Positions 45,709 to 54,241 of a stretch of 64,000 nt of DNA are shown piece after piece. Position 1 is the stretch's first letter. Each line of letters starts with the position of its first letter. The stretch lies in contig NZ_CANMKV010000019.1 in the NCBI RefSeq assembly GCF_947498635.1, positions 28,410-92,409 on the forward strand. Reading direction: 5' to 3'. The notes beneath the pieces were generated by a model that saw nothing but the letters and a program-made list of their open reading frames with translations, had not been told where the DNA came from and did not search any database. Made by a program: the position numbers and the translations under genes. Source of the stretch: an uncultured Microbulbifer sp. GTDB lineage: Bacteria; Pseudomonadota; Gammaproteobacteria; Pseudomonadales; Cellvibrionaceae.

Positions 45709-46719
45709 TCAGCTTTTGCCGCCGCGTGCCTTGACCACTTCCTGGGCGAGCTCGTTCACCGCCATAGCGTAGAGGCGGCTGCGGTTGTAGGTAGTGATGG
45801 TGGAAAAATTGTTGAGTCCAAGCCAGTATTGCTTGCCCTGCGCAGTCTGTAGGGAGAAAACAATAGCAGGCATTTCGGGCGCCACCTGGCTGGTAGCATT
45901 GAATCCCTTCTCCGCCAGCTCGCCGACGGTCCACTCCGGCTGCAAGGTATCGTTGACGATGGTCATATCCGCATTGGGACGCGGGCTCGCCAGTACGGTC
46001 ACCGGTTCACCGGGCTTCCAGCCATGCTTAGCCAAATAATTGGCCACACTACCGATCGCATCGGTGGTATTGTTCCAGATATCCACCTTGCCATCATCAC
46101 TGAAATCTATAGCGTAAGCGCGGTAGCTGGACGGCATAAACTGGCCGTAGCCCATGGCTCCGGCATAGGAGCCTTTCAGGGCGAGAGGGTCCATCCCCTG
46201 GTCGCGGGTCAAGAGCAGGTAGTTTTCCAGCTCCTTGGTAAAGAACTTAGAGCGACGCGGATAGTTAAAGGCTAGGGTGGAGAGCGCATCGAGTACCCGG
46301 TAGCCTCCCATATTGCCCCCGTAGCGGGTCTCAATTCCGATAATGGCGACGATAACCTCAGCGGGTACACCGTATTTTTTCTCAGCCTCCGCCAGGGCTT
46401 CGGCATTCTTATCCCAGAAGTCCACACCGCCGGCAATGCTCTGTGGTGTCAGGAACAGCTTTCTATATTCATACCAGGGCTTAGCTTTTTCCGCAGGGCG
46501 CTTGATCGCCTTGAGGATCGAGTCTTTGCGCTTGGCATTGCTCATGAGTTCCTGCATATCTTTGCGGTCAAACTGATGCTCTTGCACCATGTACTCTACG
46601 AACTTTTGCGCATCTGTATTATCGCCGTGACCGGGCTCCTGCGCACAGGCTGCCAGGGCCAACCCCATCCCAATCAATAGTCCCGAGGTCCACTTCAAAA
46701 CCACCGCTCCTGTCTTCAT
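45709..46719 (-). CDS. mltB: Lytic murein transglycosylase B
   Basis: 336 residues. Lipobox LALAACAQ. The catalytic Glu130 lies in AIIGIETRYGGNMGGY, followed by SYAGAMGYGQFMPSSYRAYAID, the MltB core, and DIWNNTTDAIGSVANYL. It cleaves glycan strands to 1,6-anhydro ends at the inner leaflet of the outer membrane. It lies between rodA and rlpA on the same strand. Confidence 0.96.
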   Translation of the reverse strand: MKTGAVVLKWTSGLLIGMGLALAACAQEPGHGDNTDAQKFVEYMVQEHQFDRKDMQELMSNAKRKDSILKAIKRPAEKAKPWYEYRKLFLTPQSIAGGVDFWDKNAEALAEAEKKYGVPAEVIVAIIGIETRYGGNMGGYRVLDALSTLAFNYPRRSKFFTKELENYLLLTRDQGMDPLALKGSYAGAMGYGQFMPSSYRAYAIDFSDDGKVDIWNNTTDAIGSVANYLAKHGWKPGEPVTVLASPRPNADMTIVNDTLQPEWTVGELAEKGFNATSQVAPEMPAIVFSLQTAQGKQYWLGLNNFSTITTYNRSRLYAMAVNELAQEVVKARGGKS

Positions 46720-46760
46720 CTCGTGTCTCTACATCCAGTTTTTATTTAGCTGCAGGCCCA

Positions 46761-47906
46761 TTAGAAATGCACTCTGCGCCGCTCTGTCCCTACGGCCATG
46801 AGAATACCGAATCCCGCCATCAAGGTAATCAGTGAGGTACCACCGTAGCTGATCACTGGCAAGGGTACCCCCACCACTGGCAACAATCCCGTAACCATAC
46901 CAATGTTTACAAACACATAGACAAAAAAAGTGAGGGTAATACTCCCGGCCAATAACCTTCCAAACAGGTGTTGTGCCATAAAGCTAATATAGATACCCCG
47001 TGCGATCACCAGCACATAGAGCAACAACAGCAACAAAACACCGCGCATGCCCCACTCCTCCGCCAGTACCGCAATAATAAAATCCGTATGACTCTCCGGT
47101 AGAAAGTCCAGCTGTGATTGGGTGCCCTGCAGGTACCCTTTCCCGTACATGCCCCCGGAGCCGATTGCGGCTTTCGAATTGAAAATATTCCAGCCGGCAC
47201 CAAAGCGATCATCGTCGGGATTCAGTAATGTCAGGATGCGCTGGCGCTGATAGTCCCTCAGACCCCACTGCCAAATCGGCCAGGCGGCAACCAACACTCC
47301 CATGGCCGCCGCACCGATCATTTTCCAGCTCAATCCGGCCAGATAAAGTGCGAACAGGCCGGAGGCGGCGATCAGGATTGAGGTGCCCAGATCCGGTTGA
47401 CGCACGATCAACGCGGCCGGCACGGCTACAATGGCTAAGGCGCCAATGACTGTCACTAAAGAGGGGGGCTGGGCGCGCTGGTGCAGAAAAGCCGCCACCG
47501 CCATCGGCACGCCAAGCTTCATTACCTCTGAGGGCTGAAAACGAAATCCCGCGATCTCCAGCCAACGCTGGGCGCCCTTGGCACCCGTGCCAAATAGAAG
47601 CACCCCCACGAGTAGTGCACACCCCCCCAGATAGGCCCAGGGCGACCAGCGCCGGTAAAAATCCAGAGGAACCTGCGAGACAATTAACATGCCCAAAAAT
47701 GCCAGGCACATAAAGATAGACTGGCGTCGCACATAGCTCATATCACCACCCGAGGCGCTGTAGAGCATCCCCAGCCCCACGGAGGCCAAAACCAGCAATA
47801 AGACCAACAGCGGTACATCGATGTGCAGACGGCGCGCCAAGCTTACCGGTTTTCTGAGACTACCGTGGGCATCGGACAGCCGGTGGGAAAAGTCGCGGCT
47901 AGCCAT
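46761..47906 (-). CDS. rodA: Rod-shape peptidoglycan glycosyltransferase RodA
   Basis: 381 residues of the SEDS family with ten or so membrane helices. GWNIFNSKAAIGSGGMYGKG and FLPESHTDFI are the SEDS signature, with the catalytic Asp in the latter, and GVPLPVISYGGTSL follows near the C-terminus. It polymerises glycan strands for cell elongation with PBP2. It overlaps mrdA by eight bases. Confidence 0.97.
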   Translation of the reverse strand: MASRDFSHRLSDAHGSLRKPVSLARRLHIDVPLLVLLLVLASVGLGMLYSASGGDMSYVRRQSIFMCLAFLGMLIVSQVPLDFYRRWSPWAYLGGCALLVGVLLFGTGAKGAQRWLEIAGFRFQPSEVMKLGVPMAVAAFLHQRAQPPSLVTVIGALAIVAVPAALIVRQPDLGTSILIAASGLFALYLAGLSWKMIGAAAMGVLVAAWPIWQWGLRDYQRQRILTLLNPDDDRFGAGWNIFNSKAAIGSGGMYGKGYLQGTQSQLDFLPESHTDFIIAVLAEEWGMRGVLLLLLLYVLVIARGIYISFMAQHLFGRLLAGSITLTFFVYVFVNIGMVTGLLPVVGVPLPVISYGGTSLITLMAGFGILMAVGTERRRVHF

Positions 47907-49791
47907 TATCCGCCCCCTCGCTCAATGCGGTTTCCTGGGCCGTCTCCACCTGGGTATCAGGGCGCGGCACCCACTCGGCAAAGAGCTCCCGCGCCACAGG
48001 CGCCGCCACTTTGCCACCACCCTCGCCGTTCTCCACCAGAACAGCCACGGCAATGCGGGGTTTATCCACCGGTGCGAAGGCGACAAACAGGGCGTGATCC
48101 CGGTGGCGCTCCTGCAGAGCCTCAGAATCGTAACGGGCCCCCTGGGCGATACCCACCACCTGGGCTGTGCCGGATTTACCGGCCACTCGGAAATTGAGTC
48201 CCTCACCGGCGCGTTTACCTGTGCCGTCAATGCGATTCACCACCGCTTCCATGCCCTCAAAGACCAGATCCCAATTATTCGGATGCGCCTCCAGGTTATG
48301 TAAAACCTCCGGCGGCTGGACCACGCCGTTAACGCTTTTCACCATTTGCGGACGGTAATGTGTACCCCGGTTGGCGATCGTGGCCGTCATCACCGCCAGT
48401 TGCAGTGGTGTCGCCAATACAAAGCCCTGCCCCAGTACGGCATTTAAACTGTCCCCAGGGAACCAGGGCATACCCCGCGCACCGCGTTTCCAGTCCCGCG
48501 AGGGAAACAGGCCCGCGCGCTCCATCGGCAGGTCGATACCGGTTTTCGAACCCAGGCCAAAGTGGCTGGCCATATCGTGCATACCATCGATGTCCCAGCG
48601 GTGCGCCATATCCCAGAAATAAACGTCGCAACTCTGCGCCAAGGCCTGGATTAAATCGACTTTATTGCCGTGTCCCCAGCGGATATGGTCGCGATAAATA
48701 CGCGGGTCATTGGGCAGCTTATAAAAACCGGGGTCCTTGATTTTGGTCTCACGGGAAATCAACCCCGCCTCGAGTCCACCGAGCCCCATCAATGGCTTTA
48801 GGGTGGATCCCGGTGGGTACTGGCCCTGCACGGCGCGGTTAAACAGCGGCACATCGAGGGAATCACTGAGGGCACGGTAATCGGCAAAACTGATGCCGGT
48901 CACAAACAGGTTGGGGTCGAAGGAGGGCTTGCTGACAAAGGCCAGGACACCGCCAGTATTTACATCGATGGCAACAACCGCACCGCGTCGATCCCCCAGG
49001 GCATCGGAGGCCACCTGCTGCAGTTGGGTATCCAGGTGCAGGCTTAGATCCACACCTGGTTTGGGGTCCTGGCGTTCCAGCACGCGTAGAACACGCCCGC
49101 GCGCATTGATCTCCACATTTTCATAGCCCACTTCACCGAGCAAAGTCTTTTCATAGGAGCGCTCCAGTCCGACCTTGCCGATACTGCGGGTACCGCGATA
49201 CAGGCGCACATCCTCTTTGGTGAAATTACTCAGGTCTCGATCGCTAATACGCCCCACATAGCCCACACTGTGCGCAAAAAGGTCTCCCAGGGCATAGTAA
49301 CGCACCAGCTCGGCTTCCACAGAAACCCCCGGCATACGGAACTGGTTGACGCTGATGCGTGCGATTTCCTCTTCACTCAGACGAAACCTCAGAGGCACAG
49401 GCTCAAACGGGCGGCGGCGCTTCAAACGCTTGCGAAACTTGGCCACATCGCCGTCGTCCAAGCGAACCAAGTGGCCGATTAACTCGAGGGTCGCGCCCAG
49501 GTCTTTCACCCGCTCGCGCACAATAGAAAGATTGTAACTGGCGCGGTTATCCGCCAGTAATATTCCGCTGCGGTCGTAAATTAACCCGCGGGTTGGCGCA
49601 ACCGGACGCACCTGGATACGGTTGTCATCGGATTGAGTGCGGTAGTCGTCGTAATTCACTACCTGCAGGTTGTAAAACCGCGCGACCAAAACGCCCAGCA
49701 ATACAATCACGCCAATAATGGCCACCAACATACGGTTGCGAAACAATCGCTGTTCCGTGTGTGGATCCTTGAAATGATGATCGTGAGGCAT
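47899..49791 (-). CDS. mrdA: Penicillin-binding protein 2 (peptidoglycan DD-transpeptidase)
   Basis: 630 residues. One membrane helix (MLVAIIGVIVLLGVLVARF, about 21-39) leads. The transpeptidase motifs are S329-T-L-K332 (PPGSTLKPLMG), S388-C-D390 and K540-S-G-T543. It cross-links peptidoglycan in elongation as the partner of RodA. It lies downstream of rlmH by 121 bases on the same strand. Confidence 0.97.
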   Translation of the reverse strand: MPHDHHFKDPHTEQRLFRNRMLVAIIGVIVLLGVLVARFYNLQVVNYDDYRTQSDDNRIQVRPVAPTRGLIYDRSGILLADNRASYNLSIVRERVKDLGATLELIGHLVRLDDGDVAKFRKRLKRRRPFEPVPLRFRLSEEEIARISVNQFRMPGVSVEAELVRYYALGDLFAHSVGYVGRISDRDLSNFTKEDVRLYRGTRSIGKVGLERSYEKTLLGEVGYENVEINARGRVLRVLERQDPKPGVDLSLHLDTQLQQVASDALGDRRGAVVAIDVNTGGVLAFVSKPSFDPNLFVTGISFADYRALSDSLDVPLFNRAVQGQYPPGSTLKPLMGLGGLEAGLISRETKIKDPGFYKLPNDPRIYRDHIRWGHGNKVDLIQALAQSCDVYFWDMAHRWDIDGMHDMASHFGLGSKTGIDLPMERAGLFPSRDWKRGARGMPWFPGDSLNAVLGQGFVLATPLQLAVMTATIANRGTHYRPQMVKSVNGVVQPPEVLHNLEAHPNNWDLVFEGMEAVVNRIDGTGKRAGEGLNFRVAGKSGTAQVVGIAQGARYDSEALQERHRDHALFVAFAPVDKPRIAVAVLVENGEGGGKVAAPVARELFAEWVPRPDTQVETAQETALSEGADNG

Positions 49792-49912
49792 TGGCGTTTT
49801 TTGAACGATTTTGACTGGCGCGGGAAAAGTCTAATCGGACTACATTACCACAGCGAGGGCGCGGAGAGAGAATCCCATTTGGCAAATCTCTCCACACTTG
49901 GTCGCAAATATC

Positions 49913-50389
49913 TCACTTGTGATAGGGGTGGCCGGCAAGCAGGGTCCAGGCACGGTAAATCTGCTCGGCCAAAACCACGCGCACCAGAGGGTGCGGCAAA
50001 GTCAGAGGGGAGAGCGACCAGCGCTGGCGCGCCTTATCCAGGCACTCCAGGGAGAGGCCGTCGGGCCCCCCGATCAGCAGGCTGACGTTTTCCCCCAAAA
50101 GCTGCCAGTCGCGCAACTGCCCGGAAAGTTGCTCCGTGCTCCAGGGCTTGCCTTTTACATCCAGCGCAACCACATGATCGCGAGGACCGATGGCAGCGAG
50201 CATGGCCTCCCCCTCTTTCTTGCGCGCCTTGTCAATCAGCGCCGCGGAGCTTTTCTGGCTGCGCTGGCCCAGAGGGATCTCAACCATTTCCAGTGCAATT
50301 TCACGGGGCAGGCGCTTGGCGTATTCGGCATACCCCTCCTGTACCCAGCCTGGCATTTTGCCCCCGGCCGCGAGAATGCGAATCTTCAC
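49913..50389 (-). CDS. rlmH: 23S rRNA (pseudouridine-1915-N3)-methyltransferase RlmH
   Basis: 158 residues of the SPOUT family. [28 protein letters not shown] region (LIGGPDG then [13 protein letters not shown]) and ending [17 protein letters not shown], the near-invariant RlmH C-terminus. It methylates position 1915 of 23S rRNA on assembled ribosomes. It follows rsfS by five bases, as in most gammaproteobacteria. Confidence 0.97.
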   Translation of the reverse strand: MKIRILAAGGKMPGWVQEGYAEYAKRLPREIALEMVEIPLGQRSQKSSAALIDKARKKEGEAMLAAIGPRDHVVALDVKGKPWSTEQLSGQLRDWQLLGENVSLLIGGPDGLSLECLDKARQRWSLSPLTLPHPLVRVVLAEQIYRAWTLLAGHPYHK

Positions 50390-50394
50390 GTTAC

Positions 50395-50757
50395 TCAGCC
50401 CTGGTGCGGGTCGCTACCATCCGCCTCGCTGCGGGTATTCGGCGTCATAGACCAAAGTTTTTCCAGGTCGTAGAAACCGCGCACGTCGGCCAGCATTACA
50501 TGTACCACCAGGTCGCCGTAGTCCACCAGTACCCACTCGCCCAGCTCTTTACCTTCGACACCAATCGGGCGCACGCCCTCTTTTTTGATTTCCTCTACGA
50601 CATTATCCGCCAGTGACTTCACCTGACGGCTGGAGGTACCGGTGCAAATCAGCAGGTTGTCCATTACATCGGATAATCCGGATACATCCAGGGCGACAAT
50701 GTCCTTGCCTTTCAGATCTTCCAGAGCATTCAGCGCGATATCTTTAATATTTGTCAT
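50395..50757 (-). CDS. rsfS: Ribosome silencing factor RsfS
   Basis: 120 residues from ATG 50757 ([10 protein letters not shown]), which has AAGG five bases upstream; an ATG five codons earlier overlaps the nadD stop and is possible. [32 protein letters not shown] and [14 protein letters not shown] are the family core. It binds uL14 and blocks 70S assembly in starvation. Downstream of nadD, upstream of rlmH. Confidence 0.95.
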   Translation of the reverse strand: MTNIKDIALNALEDLKGKDIVALDVSGLSDVMDNLLICTGTSSRQVKSLADNVVEEIKKEGVRPIGVEGKELGEWVLVDYGDLVVHVMLADVRGFYDLEKLWSMTPNTRSEADGSDPHQG

Positions 50758-50771
50758 AACACCTTGATTCA

Positions 50772-51467
50772 TTACTGGCCGCCTGTGGCGACCGATTCTA
50801 TGTAAAGTTGATGGTCTTCAATATATTGCAGCACAGTTGCCGGCAGTAGAAAACGCGGCGACTGGCCGCTGCCAAGCAGCTGGCGAATTTGTGTAGCGGA
50901 AATTGGCAACAGGGTTTGCTCGCGCACTACCAGGCAGCCGTGGGGTCTGTCGTGCAGATCCGCCACCTCGGCGCGGTGGTACTTCAGTAGCTCTGCTAAC
51001 GGGTGATGTTCGCCCTGCTCACCCTGTTTCTCTTCGCCGGGCAAATGCCAACCCGGCCGTGTCACCACCACTAGGTGCGCCAGTTCCAATAGCCGCTGCC
51101 AGCGGTGCCAAAGGTGCAGGTTCAGCAGGGAATCCAACCCCATACAAAAACTGATGGAGACTTGCGGACCCAGTTCTGCTCGCAATTCCTCTAGGGTATC
51201 CACCGTAAAGGTATCACCGCCGCGGTGTAACTCGCGCTCGTCCAGTTGCAGCTCGCTACAGCCCGCTAAGGCCAGTGCCAGCATCTCGCTACGCTGCTGC
51301 GAGGAGACTCCCGGACTCTGGCGATGGCGCGGCTGGTGGCTCGGTAACAGGCGCATTTCATCGAAGCCCAGGGCCTGGCGCAGCTCCAGCGCCATGCGCA
51401 GGTGGCCGAAATGCACCGGGTCGAAAGTACCGCCAAACAGGGCGATGGTCTGCCGCTTAGTTGCCAA
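50772..51467 (-). CDS. nadD: Nicotinate-mononucleotide adenylyltransferase
   Basis: 231 residues. [18 protein letters not shown] is the nucleotidyltransferase signature with the HxGH site, and [10 protein letters not shown] is the C-terminal ISxTxxR motif. It makes nicotinic acid adenine dinucleotide in NAD synthesis. The start is TTG at 51467 with GAGG six bases upstream; no ATG fits. It follows proA by 36 bases. Confidence 0.95.
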   Translation of the reverse strand: MATKRQTIALFGGTFDPVHFGHLRMALELRQALGFDEMRLLPSHQPRHRQSPGVSSQQRSEMLALALAGCSELQLDERELHRGGDTFTVDTLEELRAELGPQVSISFCMGLDSLLNLHLWHRWQRLLELAHLVVVTRPGWHLPGEEKQGEQGEHHPLAELLKYHRAEVADLHDRPHGCLVVREQTLLPISATQIRQLLGSGQSPRFLLPATVLQYIEDHQLYIESVATGGQ

Positions 51468-51503
51468 AATTACCTCTTAACTGGCTACCGGAGTCGGGGG
51501 AAA

Positions 51504-52787
51504 CTAACGGCGAATATGCCCGTCCCCCAGTACAATCCACTTCTGCGAGGTGAGTCCCTCAAGCCCCACCGGGCCACGGGCGTGGATTTTATCAGTACTG
51601 ATACCAATTTCCGCCCCCAGACCGTATTCAAATCCATCCGCAAAGCGGGTGGAAGCATTGACGATCACCGAACTGGCATCCACCTCTGCAAGAAAACGCC
51701 GGCTGCGGCTGTAATCCTGGGTCACAATCGCCTCGGTGTGGCCGGAGCCGTAACGGGCGATATGATCCATGGCTTCGTCCATATTTGCCACCACACGAAT
51801 CGCCAGGATTGGGGCCAGGTACTCCTCGCTCCAATCGCTGTCGCCGGCTGCATTGATCTGAGGCAGTATCTCTCTGGTGCGCTCGCAACCGCGCAGCTCC
51901 ACCCCTTTGAGCATATAGGCCTCGGCCAGGCGCGGCAGGATACCCTCGGCGATACCCTCGGCCACCAGTAAACTCTCCATGGCATTGCACACACCGTAGC
52001 GGTGGGTCTTGGCGTTTAGGGCAATTTCAAAAGCCATCTGCTCATCGGCTAGGTCGTCGATAAACACATGGCAGACACCGTGTAAGTGCTTAATTACCGG
52101 TACCGTGGCCTCGCGACTGACCCGCTCGATCAGACCGGTACCACCTCGGGGCACGACCACATCCACATAATCGGGCATAGTGATCAGGGCACCCACCGCG
52201 GCGCGATCGCTGGTGTCTACCACCTGCACTGCCGTTTGCGGCAACCCCGCCTCGCGCAGCCCCGCACTGATGCAGGCAGCGATAGCCTGATTGGAGTGCA
52301 GTGCTTCGCTGCCGCCACGCAAAATAGTCGCGTTGCCGGATTTCAAACAGAGGCTCGCCGCATCTATGGTCACATTGGGGCGGGACTCGTAAATAATACC
52401 CACCACGCCGAGGGGTACGCGCATCTTGCCCACCTGGATACCACTGGGGCGGTAACATAAATCCTCAATTTCCCCCACCGGATCGGGCAAATCCGCTACC
52501 TGTATCAACCCTTCGATCATCCCGTCGATACGCGCTTCATTGAGCTCCAGCCGATCGAGCAGGGCCGCATCCAGGCCGCGTTCACGACCCGCCTGCATAT
52601 CCGTGGCGTTGGCCTCGGCCAATTGAATACGCTGGGCCTCCAGTTGTGCCGCAATTGCCCTGAGGGCGCGATTCTTGCCTTCGGTATCGGCGCGCGCCAT
52701 CAAACGCGAGGCGGCGCGTGCAGCGCGGCCCATCTGTTCGAGTTTGTCGCGGGTGGATTGCAGATCAGTGGTAGTGGTTGTAGTCAC
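51504..52787 (-). CDS. proA: Gamma-glutamyl phosphate reductase
   Basis: 427 residues from GTG 52787, chosen because GGAG lies six bases before it and the length then fits ProA (about 417); the first in-frame ATG would add 17 unlikely residues. [20 protein letters not shown] and [13 protein letters not shown] (catalytic Cys) are the core. It reduces gamma-glutamyl phosphate to the semialdehyde in proline synthesis. It is not next to proB here. Confidence 0.95.
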   Translation of the reverse strand: MTTTTTTDLQSTRDKLEQMGRAARAASRLMARADTEGKNRALRAIAAQLEAQRIQLAEANATDMQAGRERGLDAALLDRLELNEARIDGMIEGLIQVADLPDPVGEIEDLCYRPSGIQVGKMRVPLGVVGIIYESRPNVTIDAASLCLKSGNATILRGGSEALHSNQAIAACISAGLREAGLPQTAVQVVDTSDRAAVGALITMPDYVDVVVPRGGTGLIERVSREATVPVIKHLHGVCHVFIDDLADEQMAFEIALNAKTHRYGVCNAMESLLVAEGIAEGILPRLAEAYMLKGVELRGCERTREILPQINAAGDSDWSEEYLAPILAIRVVANMDEAMDHIARYGSGHTEAIVTQDYSRSRRFLAEVDASSVIVNASTRFADGFEYGLGAEIGISTDKIHARGPVGLEGLTSQKWIVLGDGHIRR

Positions 52788-52889
52788 TTGGCTCTCCGTG
52801 CGAAATCCGGTCGGCCGCGCAGTATACCCCAGTGACAAAGGGTTTAAACGGCATAAATAGGGGCTGAATACCCGGTGTAACTCCCGGAT

Positions 52890-53465
52890 TCACTCCTTAG
52901 TCCAACGATCCAGGCTCTCGGCGATGTTGGCCAGGCGTGCCAGCGGGTCTTCCAGAGCCAATAAGTCCACCCGCGCCTTGTCCTCCAGAGGCAACAGCTG
53001 GGCCAGCTGCCAGGACAGGGCATCGGCAGAATCGACACTGTCGAATTTGAGAGAGAGATTTTTGGCGCGCTCTTTTAATTCTTCCAGCACGGTCAACAGA
53101 CCGTCGCAATCGGCCGGTATCGGCCTGGGCGCATTGTCCGGTAACCACTCCACATCACCGAGTAAAAGGCCATCCTCGGCCCGCTCGGTGTGACTGATAC
53201 GGAAACGCCGCCGCCCGACCACCTGAACATGCAGCAGCCCCCCCTCCCCCTGACTCCAGTCGACAATATGCACATAGACACCAAGAGGCCACACCGAAGC
53301 GCTGCCCACCTCACCACCCGAGCGAATCAGCACAGCGCCAAAGCCGCTATCTGTTTTCAGTGACTCACTCACCAGATGTAAATAGCGCTGCTCAAAAATA
53401 CGCAGCGGCAGGGCAACCCCTGGATATAGAGGGACGCTCAAGGGGAAAAGAGGGATCTGTTGCAA
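52890..53465 (-). CDS. LON-substrate-binding-domain protein (no protease)
   Basis: 191 residues from a proposed TTG start at 53465 (LQQIPLFPLSVPLYPG). The longer frame to 53672 would run into the ppiC start region and has an atypical N-terminus, so it is rejected. IPLFPLSVPLYPGVALPLRIFEQRY is the PUA-like Lon N-terminal core; no ATPase or protease follows. Role unknown; such proteins are common in gammaproteobacteria and may bind proteins or RNA. Divergent from ppiC, with about 195 bases between starts. The start is uncertain. Confidence 0.82.
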   Translation of the reverse strand: MQQIPLFPLSVPLYPGVALPLRIFEQRYLHLVSESLKTDSGFGAVLIRSGGEVGSASVWPLGVYVHIVDWSQGEGGLLHVQVVGRRRFRISHTERAEDGLLLGDVEWLPDNAPRPIPADCDGLLTVLEELKERAKNLSLKFDSVDSADALSWQLAQLLPLEDKARVDLLALEDPLARLANIAESLDRWTKE

Positions 53466-53659
53466 GGTGTTTTCTCGCTGGTGGGTTTGCTCACTAAAGA
53501 TAACATTGGCAACAGGCTCCGCAGATAGCCGCCGAGTCGTTTTAGCGCCAATCCTGAGGGAGCGGCAGAAATTCCTGCTCGTTCGCGATAATTGCCAGTG
53601 GCAAGCGCAGCCTCCAGCTATTAAGCTGCTGCGGTTTATCAAACCAATGGAGACTATTG

Positions 53660-53941
53660 ATGCCCAAAGCAACAGCCCGCCACATCCTGGTCGAGAGTGA
53701 AGGCAAGTGCCAAGAACTGAAAGAGCAGATCGAAAATGGTGCAGATTTCAGTAAGGTCGCCGAGCAATTTTCCCAGTGCCCTTCCGGTCGCTCCGGCGGT
53801 GACCTGGGTGAATTCAGTAAAGGCATGATGGTGCCTGAATTCGACAAGGTCGTTTTTTCTGAAGAGCTGCACAAGGTGCACGGCCCGGTGAAAACCCAGT
53901 TTGGCTACCACCTGCTGGAAATCACCAGCCGCCAAGACTGA
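53660..53941 (+). CDS. ppiC: Peptidyl-prolyl cis-trans isomerase, parvulin type
   Basis: 93 residues, the size of E. coli PpiC. ATARHILVESEGKCQELKEQ, SQCPSGRSGGDLGEFSKGMM, VPEFDKVVF and TQFGYHLLEI follow the parvulin fold. It speeds proline isomerisation in the cytoplasm. The ATG at 53660 has GGAG seven bases upstream; a TTG one codon before is not used. It is one of the few plus-strand genes and is followed by a strong terminator. Confidence 0.95.
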   Translation: MPKATARHILVESEGKCQELKEQIENGADFSKVAEQFSQCPSGRSGGDLGEFSKGMMVPEFDKVVFSEELHKVHGPVKTQFGYHLLEITSRQD

Positions 53942-54241
53942 TAGCTCAGAGGCTTTCAACCAACAGAAAGCCACCTCAATGCCGGACAGTACAGACTTTC
54001 TTTCACTGATCGGGCAAGAAAAATCCGGAATTCCCAGCGGGGATTCCGGATTTTTTTATGTAATTCAATCAGGCTGCAAATCCTACCTACCCTGTCGCCC
54101 AGCACTCTCTGAAGCCGATACCAACCTCCTCACTGCGAACTACAAATGCCCCTTAAAAAGAAAATGCCAGCCAGTTAAGCCTACTGACTGACATTGGGGA
54201 TAGATCCGATTGCTTTATTTTCAAAAATTCACCGTGGTTAT
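53942..54241. other. 300-bp gap after ppiC
   Basis: Contains the ppiC terminator (54021-54057); nothing else recognised. The plus-strand frame to 54191 reads through the terminator and is not accepted. Confidence 0.6.
54021..54057 (+). terminator. Intrinsic terminator downstream of ppiC
   Basis: AAATCCGGAATTCCC-AGC-GGGGATTCCGGATTTTTTT forms a long GC/AT stem with a seven-T tail. It may also end the facing RND transporter transcript. Confidence 0.9.

Noticed and set aside
53466..53672. N-terminal extension of the LON-domain protein
   Set aside because: It would overlap the ppiC start region antisense and adds an atypical Cys/Arg-rich N-terminus; the family begins at IPLFPL.
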